From positions 1-64,000 of the forward strand of contig NZ_CAMQAZ010000010.1 of the NCBI RefSeq assembly GCF_946998835.1: a stretch of DNA of 64,000 nucleotides, read 5' to 3'. Source of the DNA: an uncultured Corynebacterium sp. (GTDB taxonomy: Bacteria > Actinomycetota > Actinomycetes > Mycobacteriales > Mycobacteriaceae). The notes below the pieces were generated by a model, which searched no databases, was not told where the DNA came from, and was given only the letters and a program-made list of their open reading frames with translations. The first letter of the stretch is position 1. Every line of letters starts with the position of its first letter. This document shows positions 35,487 through 44,500 of this stretch, one piece after another. A program made the translations under genes and the position numbers.

Positions 35487-37646
35487 CTACGCTTCTGCTG
35501 GAATGCCTGCCCTTGTGGTTTGTTCGTCGGTGGCGATCTGCCGCGGCCAAAAGCTCTTCGCTAGCACGATAAGCACAGCTGCCACGGCGCTGCCCACAAC
35601 AATCGCGGCAAGCCACGCAAATGGGCTGTCAATTGCAAAGATGACGAAGACACCTCCGTGAGGAACCCGCGTAGCGGCGCCCAACGCCATCGAGGTGCCA
35701 CCGGTAATAGCTCCGCCAACCACAATTGAGGGAATAACGCGCAGCGGATCGGCTGCTGCAAACGGAATAGCGCCCTCCGAAATGAACGCCGCGCCAAGCA
35801 CCCAACCAGCCTTACCGTTTTGACGCTCTGCGGAACTGAAAAGCTTTGGTCGGATCATTACGGCCAACGAGGTTGCTAGCGGAGGTACCATGCCCGCTGC
35901 CATCACAGCGGCCATAATTTTCCATGATGCTGGGTCTGCAGAGGCAGCGCTTGCGACAGCAAAAAGGTAGGCGGCCTTGTTCACCATGCCACCCATGTCT
36001 ACGCACATCATTGCGCCAAGAAGGCCACCGAAGAGGAATGCCGTCGTTGTATTCAGTGACTGTAGCCACTGCTGCAACGTTGCCATTAGCCACGCCAACG
36101 GCATGCCGAGCAGCAGATACATCGTGAGCCCAACGACCATGGCACCGAGCATCGGAATCACTACGACGGGCATAAGAGGCCGTAGCCAGTCTGGGACTTT
36201 CAGCCTCAAAAGCAAGGCCACTACGAGACCTGCCAAAACGCCTGTCGCCAAGCCTCCGAGGAAACCCGCGCCAACAGTGATTGCAATGGCACCACCGATG
36301 AAGCCAGGGGCAAGACCAGGTCTGCCGGCCATGCCGAAGGCGATATAGGCACTCATGACTGCAACAATGACCTGCATGCCGTGATTACCGATGGCGAAAA
36401 GTGCTGACCCTAGATAGGTCCACAGCCCCCCTCGATCAATCAGGACCGGGCCGTAATCGCGGGTCGGGATAGAAACCGGAGCTCTCAAGCCCATGATTTC
36501 CGATATGCGGAAGTCCCGAGTCACTACATCAGCCACCAACCCAATTTGATGGCCACCGACCAGAAATCCCAGAGCAATCAACAACCCCGAGGCCGCCACA
36601 AACGGCACCATGTAGCTGACGCCGGTCATAATCGCATCACGGATCCAGTGCCCGAAACTCTTTTCCCCACTTAACGACAATCCCCGCGCCCCATCCTCGC
36701 TGGTCGTTTGGGGGCCTTCGCTTGCTGTGGCTGTACTAAAAGCGCCATTTTTCGCGCTGGCTTCCTGACTGTGGTCGCCCGTAGGTTCTTGCGCCTTGCG
36801 GTCATATGCCCGAATGCGTGACTGTTCTGCCATCGCTTTCGCTTGCTCAATGACTGTAGTTGGCTCATTCACTGCCTTCCGAATGGGAACCTTGAGCTGC
36901 GGCTTATCGCCAAAACGCTTCAGCCCGGTAACTCCGATGTCGGCTGCAATCACCACTACGTCGGCACGCTGGACCGCATCAGTGGGTGCTTCCTGCGTAC
37001 CCGCAGAACCCTGTGTCTCTACCGTTAATGTGACATCAGCCATGCCTTGTGCTGCGCCCGTAAGAGCCTCGGCCGCAAGGTAGGTATGAGCGATGCCTGT
37101 AGGACATGCTGTGATGGCGACGATATGTGTATTTGTCTCAGTATTTTTCGCCTTACGACGAGGCGCTTTGGTTATGTGCTCACCAATAATTCGGGCGGCC
37201 TCTGAATCACTTTCGGCCCCGCGCAGGGCCGCGCGGAAACTTTTGTCTCGCAGTGCCTTGGCGAGTGCTGCCAGAATATCGACGTGGACTTCACTACTAC
37301 TTGTTGGCACCCCAATGAAAAAGAGCAGATCGGCAGGACCATCAGGAGTGGTGAATTCTGTTGCGCTGTCTAAGCGAGCGAACAACAGAGTCGGTTGCGT
37401 CCAGTCCTTATGACGGCAGTGGGGGATAGCAATCCCACCTGGTAGACCGGTCGGAGCCTTTTCTTCGCGTTTCAGAGCGGCTGCGACGATATCGTTCCGG
37501 TCAGTGGCACGGCCGGACTTTACTGCACTGTCAATGAGGTACTCAAGAATCTTCTCTTTTGTCGATCCCACATTGAGATCCAGGAACACTGTCGACTCAT
37601 CGGCCAACTGTGATGCAATAGTGGAGAAATCAGCCGAGGAAGACAT
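35487..37646 (-). CDS. fruA: PTS fructose transporter, EIIABC
   Basis: Imports fructose as fructose-1-phosphate. The 719-residue fusion reads EIIA (phospho-His76 in GIAIPHCRH), EIIB (phospho-Cys181 in ITACPTGIAHTY), a Ser/Glu-rich linker (about 280-320) and EIIC with about eight to nine hydrophobic segments (from about 330). All catalytic residues are intact. Also called ptsF in C. glutamicum. It follows fruK by 21 bases in the operon fruR-fruK-fruA. Confidence 0.95.
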   Translation of the reverse strand: MSSSADFSTIASQLADESTVFLDLNVGSTKEKILEYLIDSAVKSGRATDRNDIVAAALKREEKAPTGLPGGIAIPHCRHKDWTQPTLLFARLDSATEFTTPDGPADLLFFIGVPTSSSEVHVDILAALAKALRDKSFRAALRGAESDSEAARIIGEHITKAPRRKAKNTETNTHIVAITACPTGIAHTYLAAEALTGAAQGMADVTLTVETQGSAGTQEAPTDAVQRADVVVIAADIGVTGLKRFGDKPQLKVPIRKAVNEPTTVIEQAKAMAEQSRIRAYDRKAQEPTGDHSQEASAKNGAFSTATASEGPQTTSEDGARGLSLSGEKSFGHWIRDAIMTGVSYMVPFVAASGLLIALGFLVGGHQIGLVADVVTRDFRISEIMGLRAPVSIPTRDYGPVLIDRGGLWTYLGSALFAIGNHGMQVIVAVMSAYIAFGMAGRPGLAPGFIGGAIAITVGAGFLGGLATGVLAGLVVALLLRLKVPDWLRPLMPVVVIPMLGAMVVGLTMYLLLGMPLAWLMATLQQWLQSLNTTTAFLFGGLLGAMMCVDMGGMVNKAAYLFAVASAASADPASWKIMAAVMAAGMVPPLATSLAVMIRPKLFSSAERQNGKAGWVLGAAFISEGAIPFAAADPLRVIPSIVVGGAITGGTSMALGAATRVPHGGVFVIFAIDSPFAWLAAIVVGSAVAAVLIVLAKSFWPRQIATDEQTTRAGIPAEA

Positions 37647-37667
37647 TGGGCCTCTACAGTTCCTTAT

Positions 37668-38639
37668 CTAGGCATCGAGCTGCCATGATTGGCCAGCATC
37701 GGGATGAACCTGCTCTGGATAGGGGATAGTCGTACCGGGAAGACTGGTCGCAGCTGCGCCGTAAGCCACGGCGTTGGCGAGTGCATCTTGGTAGCTGTCG
37801 CCCCGTTGACGAGCCATAACGTAACCGGCCAAGGCGCAGTCGCCGGCGCCAACGGTCGATTGCGCAACTATGGATGGTGATGTGGCCGCGAAACAGCTGC
37901 CCGACTTTACTGACAGCACAGCTCCGGCTTCACCTAGGGTTGCCAGAACTTCGGGAACTCCAAGTTCGTTCAGGGTCCGAGCCGCCTTTGCGACCGGGAG
38001 GTAATTACCCTCAGCTGCCGCTGCTTCAAGTGCCGCGCCGTCCTCATCGATGATTTGGCCGAGTTCGTAGGCATTCGGCTTCATTAAGAACGGTTGGACC
38101 TTCGGGAAAGCACGAACGACTTCGGTCAATGGACCGTCGCTGGTGTCCATTGCGATACGTGCTTCTGGATTGACCGAATATATGGCTTCGGTGCATTGGA
38201 CGTAAAAATCTCTCGGGACACCAGGAGGCAGGGAACCGGCAAAGACTACCCACGTTGCACGCTTGGCATGGTGGATGAGTTTCTCCAATACGCGCCGACG
38301 GTGTGCCTTTGTCAGAGTCATACCAGGGGAGTTGAGTTTGGTTGTCGTTCCGTCGGGCTCTGCAAGCGTGAGGTTAACGCGGGCCTCATTTGTCGTGTTA
38401 ATGGCATCGTGGGGAATGCCAGAGACCTCGAGCAGACGCGAGAACTTACCGGAGTCCGATGCTGGATAGAGCGCGAGCGTGTCCTCGCCCGCGTAGTGGA
38501 GCGCCTTAGAAACATTAATGCCCTTGCCGCCGGCCATGTCCTCAGACATAGGTAGGCGGAACACACCACCTCGCTTGAGCTCAGTGTCCAGCCGGGCCAA
38601 TCGGTCAATCGACGGATTGACAGTAAGCGTCAAGATCAT
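37668..38639 (-). CDS. fruK: 1-phosphofructokinase
   Basis: Phosphorylates fructose-1-phosphate made by FruA to fructose-1,6-bisphosphate. A 323-residue PfkB-family kinase with the glycine-rich GGKGINVSKAL near residue 38 and the catalytic GAGDCALAGYV near 272. Its start overlaps the fruR stop by ATGA, so the two are translationally coupled. Confidence 0.93.
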   Translation of the reverse strand: MILTLTVNPSIDRLARLDTELKRGGVFRLPMSEDMAGGKGINVSKALHYAGEDTLALYPASDSGKFSRLLEVSGIPHDAINTTNEARVNLTLAEPDGTTTKLNSPGMTLTKAHRRRVLEKLIHHAKRATWVVFAGSLPPGVPRDFYVQCTEAIYSVNPEARIAMDTSDGPLTEVVRAFPKVQPFLMKPNAYELGQIIDEDGAALEAAAAEGNYLPVAKAARTLNELGVPEVLATLGEAGAVLSVKSGSCFAATSPSIVAQSTVGAGDCALAGYVMARQRGDSYQDALANAVAYGAAATSLPGTTIPYPEQVHPDAGQSWQLDA

Positions 38640-39415
38640 GGAGCCACCACAACCTCGACACCGTGCTCCCTGAGGTCATCAACAAACTGTTCCGGTGCAG
38701 AAGAATCCGTAATAACTACATCGATATCTTCTAATGCTGCAAAACTGACAAGGAAGTCACGGCCGAGTTTCGTGGAGTCCGCCATAACAATGACTTTTCG
38801 CGCGTTCGTAATCATTGCGCGCTTTACCGCTGCCTCTTGGGGGTCCGCAGTGGAAAGGCCATGATCAATGGTTAGAGCATTGGAACCGATAAAGGCTACA
38901 TCTGCTCGCATCACAGCAAGTGTACGAAGCGCGGTGTCACCGGCGACGGCCTGGGTAATGACGCGAACTTGGCCTCCGAGGAGTTGGAGCTCAATGCGGT
39001 TGGAACCGGCGAGCGTGATGGCGTTGGGAAGGGAGTTTGTTACCACTGACCAGCGGCGGTTATCAGGGGAGTGGACCATCAGCTCGGCAAGAGCCTCAGT
39101 AGTTGTACCGGCGTCGAGGAAAATTCCACCGCCAGACTCAGGGAGGAAATCGGCAGCGAGGCGCGCAATGGAAAGCTTTGCGTCCTTTTGTGCGTTCTTT
39201 CGGGCGGCAACGGAGAATTCAACAGTCTGGAAGGAGCGGGTAGCCACCGCACCACCGTGTACGCGGTGAACTGCACCTTCTGCATCAAGTTGAGCAAGGT
39301 CGCGCCGAATTGTTTCAGCTGTGACGTCAAAAGCCTCCGCAAGATCTGCGACCGTCACACGTCCTTCGACCGCTGTCAGTGACGCAATCTTTCGGCGGCG
39401 TTCTTCTGCGTACAT
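38636..39415 (-). CDS. fruR: DeoR-family regulator FruR
   Basis: A 259-residue DeoR-type regulator: N-terminal helix-turn-helix (about 5-57, with VTVADLAEAFDVTAETIRRDLAQL and the VHRVHGGA linker) and a C-terminal sugar-phosphate sensor (DAGTTTEALAEL near 100). In C. glutamicum FruR represses the fru/pts genes and responds to fructose phosphates. First gene of fruR-fruK-fruA. Confidence 0.9.
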   Translation of the reverse strand: MYAEERRRKIASLTAVEGRVTVADLAEAFDVTAETIRRDLAQLDAEGAVHRVHGGAVATRSFQTVEFSVAARKNAQKDAKLSIARLAADFLPESGGGIFLDAGTTTEALAELMVHSPDNRRWSVVTNSLPNAITLAGSNRIELQLLGGQVRVITQAVAGDTALRTLAVMRADVAFIGSNALTIDHGLSTADPQEAAVKRAMITNARKVIVMADSTKLGRDFLVSFAALEDIDVVITDSSAPEQFVDDLREHGVEVVVAP

Positions 39416-39508
39416 TCCCGCTCCTTAGCTGTTAAAAAAACGTCAGCCTTACTATCCCCTTCAAGTATGCCCGTTTATGTCTGTTTCGGGCAATGAAGAT
39501 GTGGGAAA

Positions 39509-40210
39509 TTAAAGACTGCGTAAGACGCTCACGACCTTGCCGAGAATCCGGGCATGTTCTGCGGGGAGTGGATCAAAGGCGCGATTATGCGGCATAAGCC
39601 ACTTGCCAGCAGCATCTTCATGCCATTCCTTGACTGTTGCCTCATCCTCAAAGAGGGCCGCTACGAAGTCACCTTGTTCGACCACTTCTTGAGAGCGGAC
39701 AACCACCCAGTCTCCATCGAGGATGCCGGCATCGACCATGGAGTCGCCCACGACCTTAAGCAGGTAAAGCTGGCCACTGCCTGTAATTTCCATCGGGAGA
39801 GCCATGTGACTTTCCACATGCTGCTCCGCCAAGATTGGGTTTCCGGCTGCGATCTGGCCAACGACTGGAACGAAGATTGGTTCCGGCATATCCTCCGGCA
39901 TTTCAGGAGTCTGAGTGCTGCCAGTAGCCTTTGGTCCTGGCTTGACTGGAGTGAAAGTGCCAGCCGAGGACTTAGTATCCCGAACGTTTACTGCACGCGG
40001 TTTGTGTGGATCCCGGCGGAGGAATCCTTTCTTTTCCAGTTCCTTGAGTTGGTATGCCACTGAAGAAGTGGAGTTTAACCCGACGGCATCGCCAATCTCG
40101 CGAATGCTTGGTGGGTAGCCACGAAGAACTACGGCATCCGAGATGACATCGAGGATTCGACGCTGGCGGTCGGTGAGGGTCTTAACATTCGCTTTCTTCT
40201 TCTGAGCCAT
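39509..40210 (-). CDS. lexA: SOS repressor LexA
   Basis: Represses DNA-damage genes and self-cleaves when RecA is active. The 233-residue product has an N-terminal winged helix (10-70), a variable linker, the Ala122-Gly123 cleavage site, and the catalytic dyad Ser157 (GDSMVDAG) and Lys194 (EATVKEW). ATG 40210 is chosen because GGGAAG precedes it; the frame is open to 40246 without support. It is divergent from divS, with SOS-type motifs between. Confidence 0.96.
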   Translation of the reverse strand: MAQKKKANVKTLTDRQRRILDVISDAVVLRGYPPSIREIGDAVGLNSTSSVAYQLKELEKKGFLRRDPHKPRAVNVRDTKSSAGTFTPVKPGPKATGSTQTPEMPEDMPEPIFVPVVGQIAAGNPILAEQHVESHMALPMEITGSGQLYLLKVVGDSMVDAGILDGDWVVVRSQEVVEQGDFVAALFEDEATVKEWHEDAAGKWLMPHNRAFDPLPAEHARILGKVVSVLRSL

Positions 40211-40241
40211 GGAACTTCCCTTCTCAAACTCTTTCGAATAA

Positions 40242-40263
40242 ATCATAACCTTAAACTGTTCGA
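40242..40263 (-). promoter_or_regulatory. lexA promoter with SOS half-site
   Basis: On the minus strand TCGAACA (within 40257-40263) lies upstream of TATGAT (40247-40242), a candidate -10. Only one half of the LexA palindrome is well conserved here. Confidence 0.4.
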
Positions 40264-40421
40264 ACCGTCGAGTATCGAACGGGGAAAACCGTTAAGTTGT
40301 GAGAAATTTCCGCACATCCTTCGAGTACGGGGGTAGTTGCGAAGTGTAAATTCGAAAATAAATCCGCATACCGCTAGACAATTTTCGAACATGCTGTTAT
40401 AAATCGAACATAGCAATGCGC

Positions 40422-40437
40422 TCGAACGACTGTTTGA
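40422..40437 (+). promoter_or_regulatory. LexA box between lexA and divS
   Basis: TCGAACGACTGTTTGA matches 12 of 14 fixed positions of the corynebacterial SOS box TCGAA(A/C)A-N2-TGTTCGA. Other TCGAACA half-sites lie at about 40385 and 40404. The rest of the 361-base lexA-divS gap holds no gene. Confidence 0.55.
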
Positions 40438-40571
40438 TAAACAGGGCTCTTATGAATCGTTCCTATCCGCCCTTGGGCATAGTCTCCACAGCGTCGGAAA
40501 TGTTCGTACAACTCAGATGAACTCTCAGCGGGATTCGCTGAGAGAGACAACGTTGGAAAGGGAGAAACACA

Positions 40572-41030
40572 ATGTTAACTGTTGCTATTGCACCGAGTGT
40601 CAACAGCTCATCCAATCGTGGCTTTTCTCAAGTTTCTGAGGTCTCGACTCGGTCTGGGCGGGAAACTCCGTTGGTATGGGGCGAACGAAGTGCTTCTCGT
40701 ACTCAAGACATCGTCAGGCCTGGTCAGCATGCCCGAGTTTCGGGGCGCGGTAATAGCGTTGTTTCATCGCGTCGCTCAAGGTCGGATAGTTCACGCCCAA
40801 GTCGTGAAACAGTCAATTACGGCCGACCGGCGCTATCCATTAGTAGGGCACAGCAGCCACTTCGCCGAGACATCTCTGCGGGCGCTAATCTGACGCGTCT
40901 GATGTCTGTGTGGGCACTGGGGATTGGAATCTTCTTTGGCCTCTTCGGCAGCATCATTTTTGCGCAGGGCCAGAGTGAAGCCGTCGAAGCTACTTTCACA
41001 CCCACATACGCTTCCTACTCCGCGCAATAG
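40572..41030 (+). CDS. divS: SOS-induced cell division suppressor DivS
   Basis: A 152-residue protein with a Ser/Arg-rich disordered N-terminal 105 residues, one transmembrane helix (LMSVWALGIGIFFGLFGSIIFA, about 111-131) and a short outer tail. Position (divergent from lexA, before nrdR) and shape match C. glutamicum DivS, which blocks septation after DNA damage; mycobacterial Rv2719c is its positional counterpart. GGGAG precedes the ATG. The basic soluble region is poorly conserved between species, so the call depends on context. Confidence 0.8.
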   Translation: MLTVAIAPSVNSSSNRGFSQVSEVSTRSGRETPLVWGERSASRTQDIVRPGQHARVSGRGNSVVSSRRSRSDSSRPSRETVNYGRPALSISRAQQPLRRDISAGANLTRLMSVWALGIGIFFGLFGSIIFAQGQSEAVEATFTPTYASYSAQ

Positions 41031-41061
41031 CCCATCGTCCGTTCAGCGGGGAGGTTGGACG

Positions 41062-41075
41062 TAGACTGGGAGGCG
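41062..41075 (+). promoter_or_regulatory. Leaderless-type promoter of nrdR
   Basis: TAGACT (41062-41067) ends 7 nt before GTG 41075. GGGAGG directly upstream of the GTG is too close for a normal ribosome site. Confidence 0.45.
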
Positions 41076-41557
41076 TGCATTGCCAGTTTTGTCATCATGA
41101 GCAGACTCGGGTCTTGGACTCACGGTTAATAGATAACGGCATGGGTATTCGTCGTCGCAGGGAGTGTGTCAACTGCGGAAAGCGTTTTTCCACAATAGAA
41201 CGCTCGCAGTTGATGGTCGTTAAACGTGACGGAATTCCCGAGGAATTCAACCGCGAAAAAGTCATTCAAGGTGTTCGTCGCGCGTGCCAAGGGCGTGAGG
41301 TCTCAGAGTCCCAGTTGAAGAAGCTCGCACAAAAAGTAGAAGAGAACCTGCGCGAGAAGGGCACGCCGCGGGTGGACTCAAATGATATCGGTCTCGCCAT
41401 CCTTGAACCATTGAAAGAATTGGATGAGGTGGGTTACCTCCGGTTCGCTTCCGTCTACAAGTCATTTTCTTCGGCGGATGACTTCGTCCAGGAAATCTCC
41501 AGCATGCGCAAAGGAAAGAAACCACAGGCGCATGGCAAGGAAACGGAGATGCCTTAG
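41075..41557 (+). CDS. nrdR: Transcriptional repressor NrdR
   Basis: Zinc and nucleotide-binding repressor of ribonucleotide reductase genes. The 160-residue protein has a zinc ribbon with Cys3, Cys6, Cys31 and Cys34 and an ATP-cone domain (about 49-136, with KRDGIPEEFNREKVIQGVRRAC). The stop overlaps the end of the convergent hrpA gene by four bases. Confidence 0.96.
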   Translation: MHCQFCHHEQTRVLDSRLIDNGMGIRRRRECVNCGKRFSTIERSQLMVVKRDGIPEEFNREKVIQGVRRACQGREVSESQLKKLAQKVEENLREKGTPRVDSNDIGLAILEPLKELDEVGYLRFASVYKSFSSADDFVQEISSMRKGKKPQAHGKETEMP

Positions 41558-44500
41558 CGCAGCTTATCCACACGTTTTTTTACTCGGGTCAGGGAAACAC
41601 TGTGGGCTGTTCCCAAACGCTGGGCAAAGAGGCTGACGCGTAGCTCTTCGATAAGCCACTGAATATCCCGAACTTCCGCGGAATGCGCTCGCCCCTTGGG
41701 CAGCCGCTCGAGTTTTGCAGCTAAGTATTCACGAGCCTCAGTAACCTCATCTTCACGGTCCGCATCACGGTCGGGATCGCGGTTCATTTCCTCAAGGCGA
41801 ATCTCCATCGCTTGTAGATAGCGTGGCAAATGACGCAGGTGCTGCCATCCGTGCTTGGCCACCGCTCCCTTGGGGAACATGAACCCCAGCTGGCGACGCA
41901 TATCGTCAATAGCATCGCCTTCCCACTTATCCAGCTGATTAGTCACCGAGACATAGGCCGGCATGGCCTGTGCGATGCCGACAACCAACTGGCGTACCCC
42001 CGAGGCGACACCGGAGCGAACCTGTTCAAGTAGCTTGTTGAATTCTTCCGGGGATCGTACCGGGCCACCAGTAGCTATCATGCGATCGCGGATTACTGCG
42101 ACGCGGCAGTCTTCGACAAGTCCATCTGCGCCGCCATGTGGCCACGCATCCACACCAACGCGTTGCTGAAGTGGAAGTCCCTTAGTCATCTGTGCAGCGT
42201 TGACAGGGCATTCGCGCAACAACATAGTCAGGTTGGTAGTTGCCAATGTGGCCTCGGCCTGGGCCTTAGTTGGTTTGACTTCGACGGCCACGCCATCCTT
42301 AGTGGTCACAAGCGTCGGATACATGGTGACCGATTGACCGTCGACAGTACTTTTGACTGTCTCTGCCACAGTGCCGAGATTGTCCGAAGTCCATTTCTTC
42401 ACGGCTTCGTGGGCTGCAGACTTTGCACGCTTCGAAACGGCAGTCGAGACAGTTGCCGCGTGCTTAGCGCGCAAGGGGGCGAGATCACGGCTCTGATCGA
42501 CAATCTTGCCGTGTCGGTCGATAACCGCATAGTTAAAGCGCAGGTGCGCTGGCAGCTTGGACGGGTCAAAATCAGCTCCATTGATGCCGGAGCCTCCGAG
42601 TCGTCGTAAAGCATCGGCGAAAACATCAACGAAGCGCCCTGAATACGGCGTCATTGTCTCCAGCGCGCGGCGTGCGAAATCCGGGGCGGGGACAACTGAC
42701 TTACGCAGAGCCTTCGGGAGAGTGCGAATATAGGCTTCTGCGAGCTCGGCGCGCAGACCGGGAACCTGCCAGTCGAAGCCATCTTCACGCAGACCCGCCA
42801 GGAGAGGAACCGGGACGCGAAGGGTTACGCCGTCATCAGGAGCTCCCGGTTCGAACTTATAGGACAGCGAGAAATCGACGGAGCCCTGCTGCCACATTTC
42901 GGGGAAGGCATTGTCATCGATATCGCCGGCATCCGGATTGAGCAGCTTGTTCGGATCGAAATCGAGGAGATTCGGCTGCTTGGGTTTAGTCTTTTTCCAC
43001 CAGCGGTCAAAATTGGCTGCAGTGGTAATGGAAGCGGGCAACTTGGAGTCGTAGAACGCGTAAAGAACATCGTCGTCGACGACAATCCCGCGGGACCGCT
43101 GCTTTTCCTCGATCTTCGCAGCTTCGGCCAGCTTGTCTTGGTTGTTCTTGAAGAACTCATGATGAGTGTTCCACTCGCCGTCGACAAGTGCGCAGCGGAT
43201 GAAAATAGAGCGTGCGGCATCCGCATCAACACGGTGATAAGGCACCAGTCGGTCAACGACTACGGGCACGCCGTAGAGCGTCGACTTCTGGTAAGCCATA
43301 GCCGCACCGCGTTTAGCCGACCAGTGCGGTTCCGAGTACTGATGTTTCAGCAGGTGAGGAGCCACCTTTTCGACCCATTGAGGCTGAATGGTGCCAACGT
43401 TTCGAGCGAAAGTTCGAGAAGTTTCGACGATCTCCGCAGCCATCACCCAGCGGGGTGGATTCTTCGCCAGCGCGGAAGAGGGGTGAATGAGGAACTTAGT
43501 GTTGCGAGTGCCAGTGAATTCCTTACCCTCGCCCTCACGGGTACCAATCATGGACAACAATCCCGGGAGCAAGGACTTGGCAACCTCCTCGGGATTGTCA
43601 ACACCACTGGTCGAGCTGCGGGCCGACAGACTCCAGCCCAGCTCAGCAGTTGCCTGATGGAGCTGACGCACCAAATCCTGCCACTCTCGAACACGGAGGT
43701 AGTGCAGGTATTCGCGCTTACACATCTTGCGGAATTGGTTGCCGCTGAGCTCACGGCGCTTTTCTTCCAGGTACTCCCAGAGTTTCAGAAGGGAGTTGAA
43801 GTCGCTGGTGGTGTCTTTAAATCGGGCATGCAGCTGATCTGCTTGAGCCTGGAACTCAAGCGGACGTTCTCGGACATCCTGCAGCGACAAAGCAGCGACG
43901 ATGACGGTCACAGCACCAAGCGTGGTGTTTTCGTAGCCCTCAACCAGCATGCGGGCAAGCCGCGGGTCGACTGGAATCCGGGCAATCTGTCGGCCAATAT
44001 CGGTCAGCTCGGGAGCACCAGAGCTGGTGCGAGAACCGGTACTGGAACCCGAGCCAGACCCCGACGAAGTGGTAATGGCTTGCAGTTCAGTAAGCAGGTT
44101 GATGCCATCACGTACTGCTTTATGCTCCGGCGGCTGCACAAAGGGGAAGTCCTCAATCGCGCCAAGCCGCAGCGAAATCATCTGCAGCACAACCGATGCG
44201 AGGTTGGTGCGCAGAATCTCCGGATCCGTAAACTCCGGGCGAGAGAGAAAATCCTCTTCGCTGTAGAGACGAATCGCCACACCATCAGCCACGCGACCAC
44301 AGCGGCCCGAGCGCTGATTAGCGGACGCCTGACTGATGTCCTCGACTGGCAAGCGCTGCACCTTCGTGCGGGTGGAGTAGCGCGAAATGCGCGCGGTGCC
44401 AGTATCGACGACGTACTCGATACCCGGCACCGTCAGCGACGTCTCCGCGATATTGGTCGCCAGCACAATGCGGCGCCCGGAGTGCGGAGTGAAGATTCGA

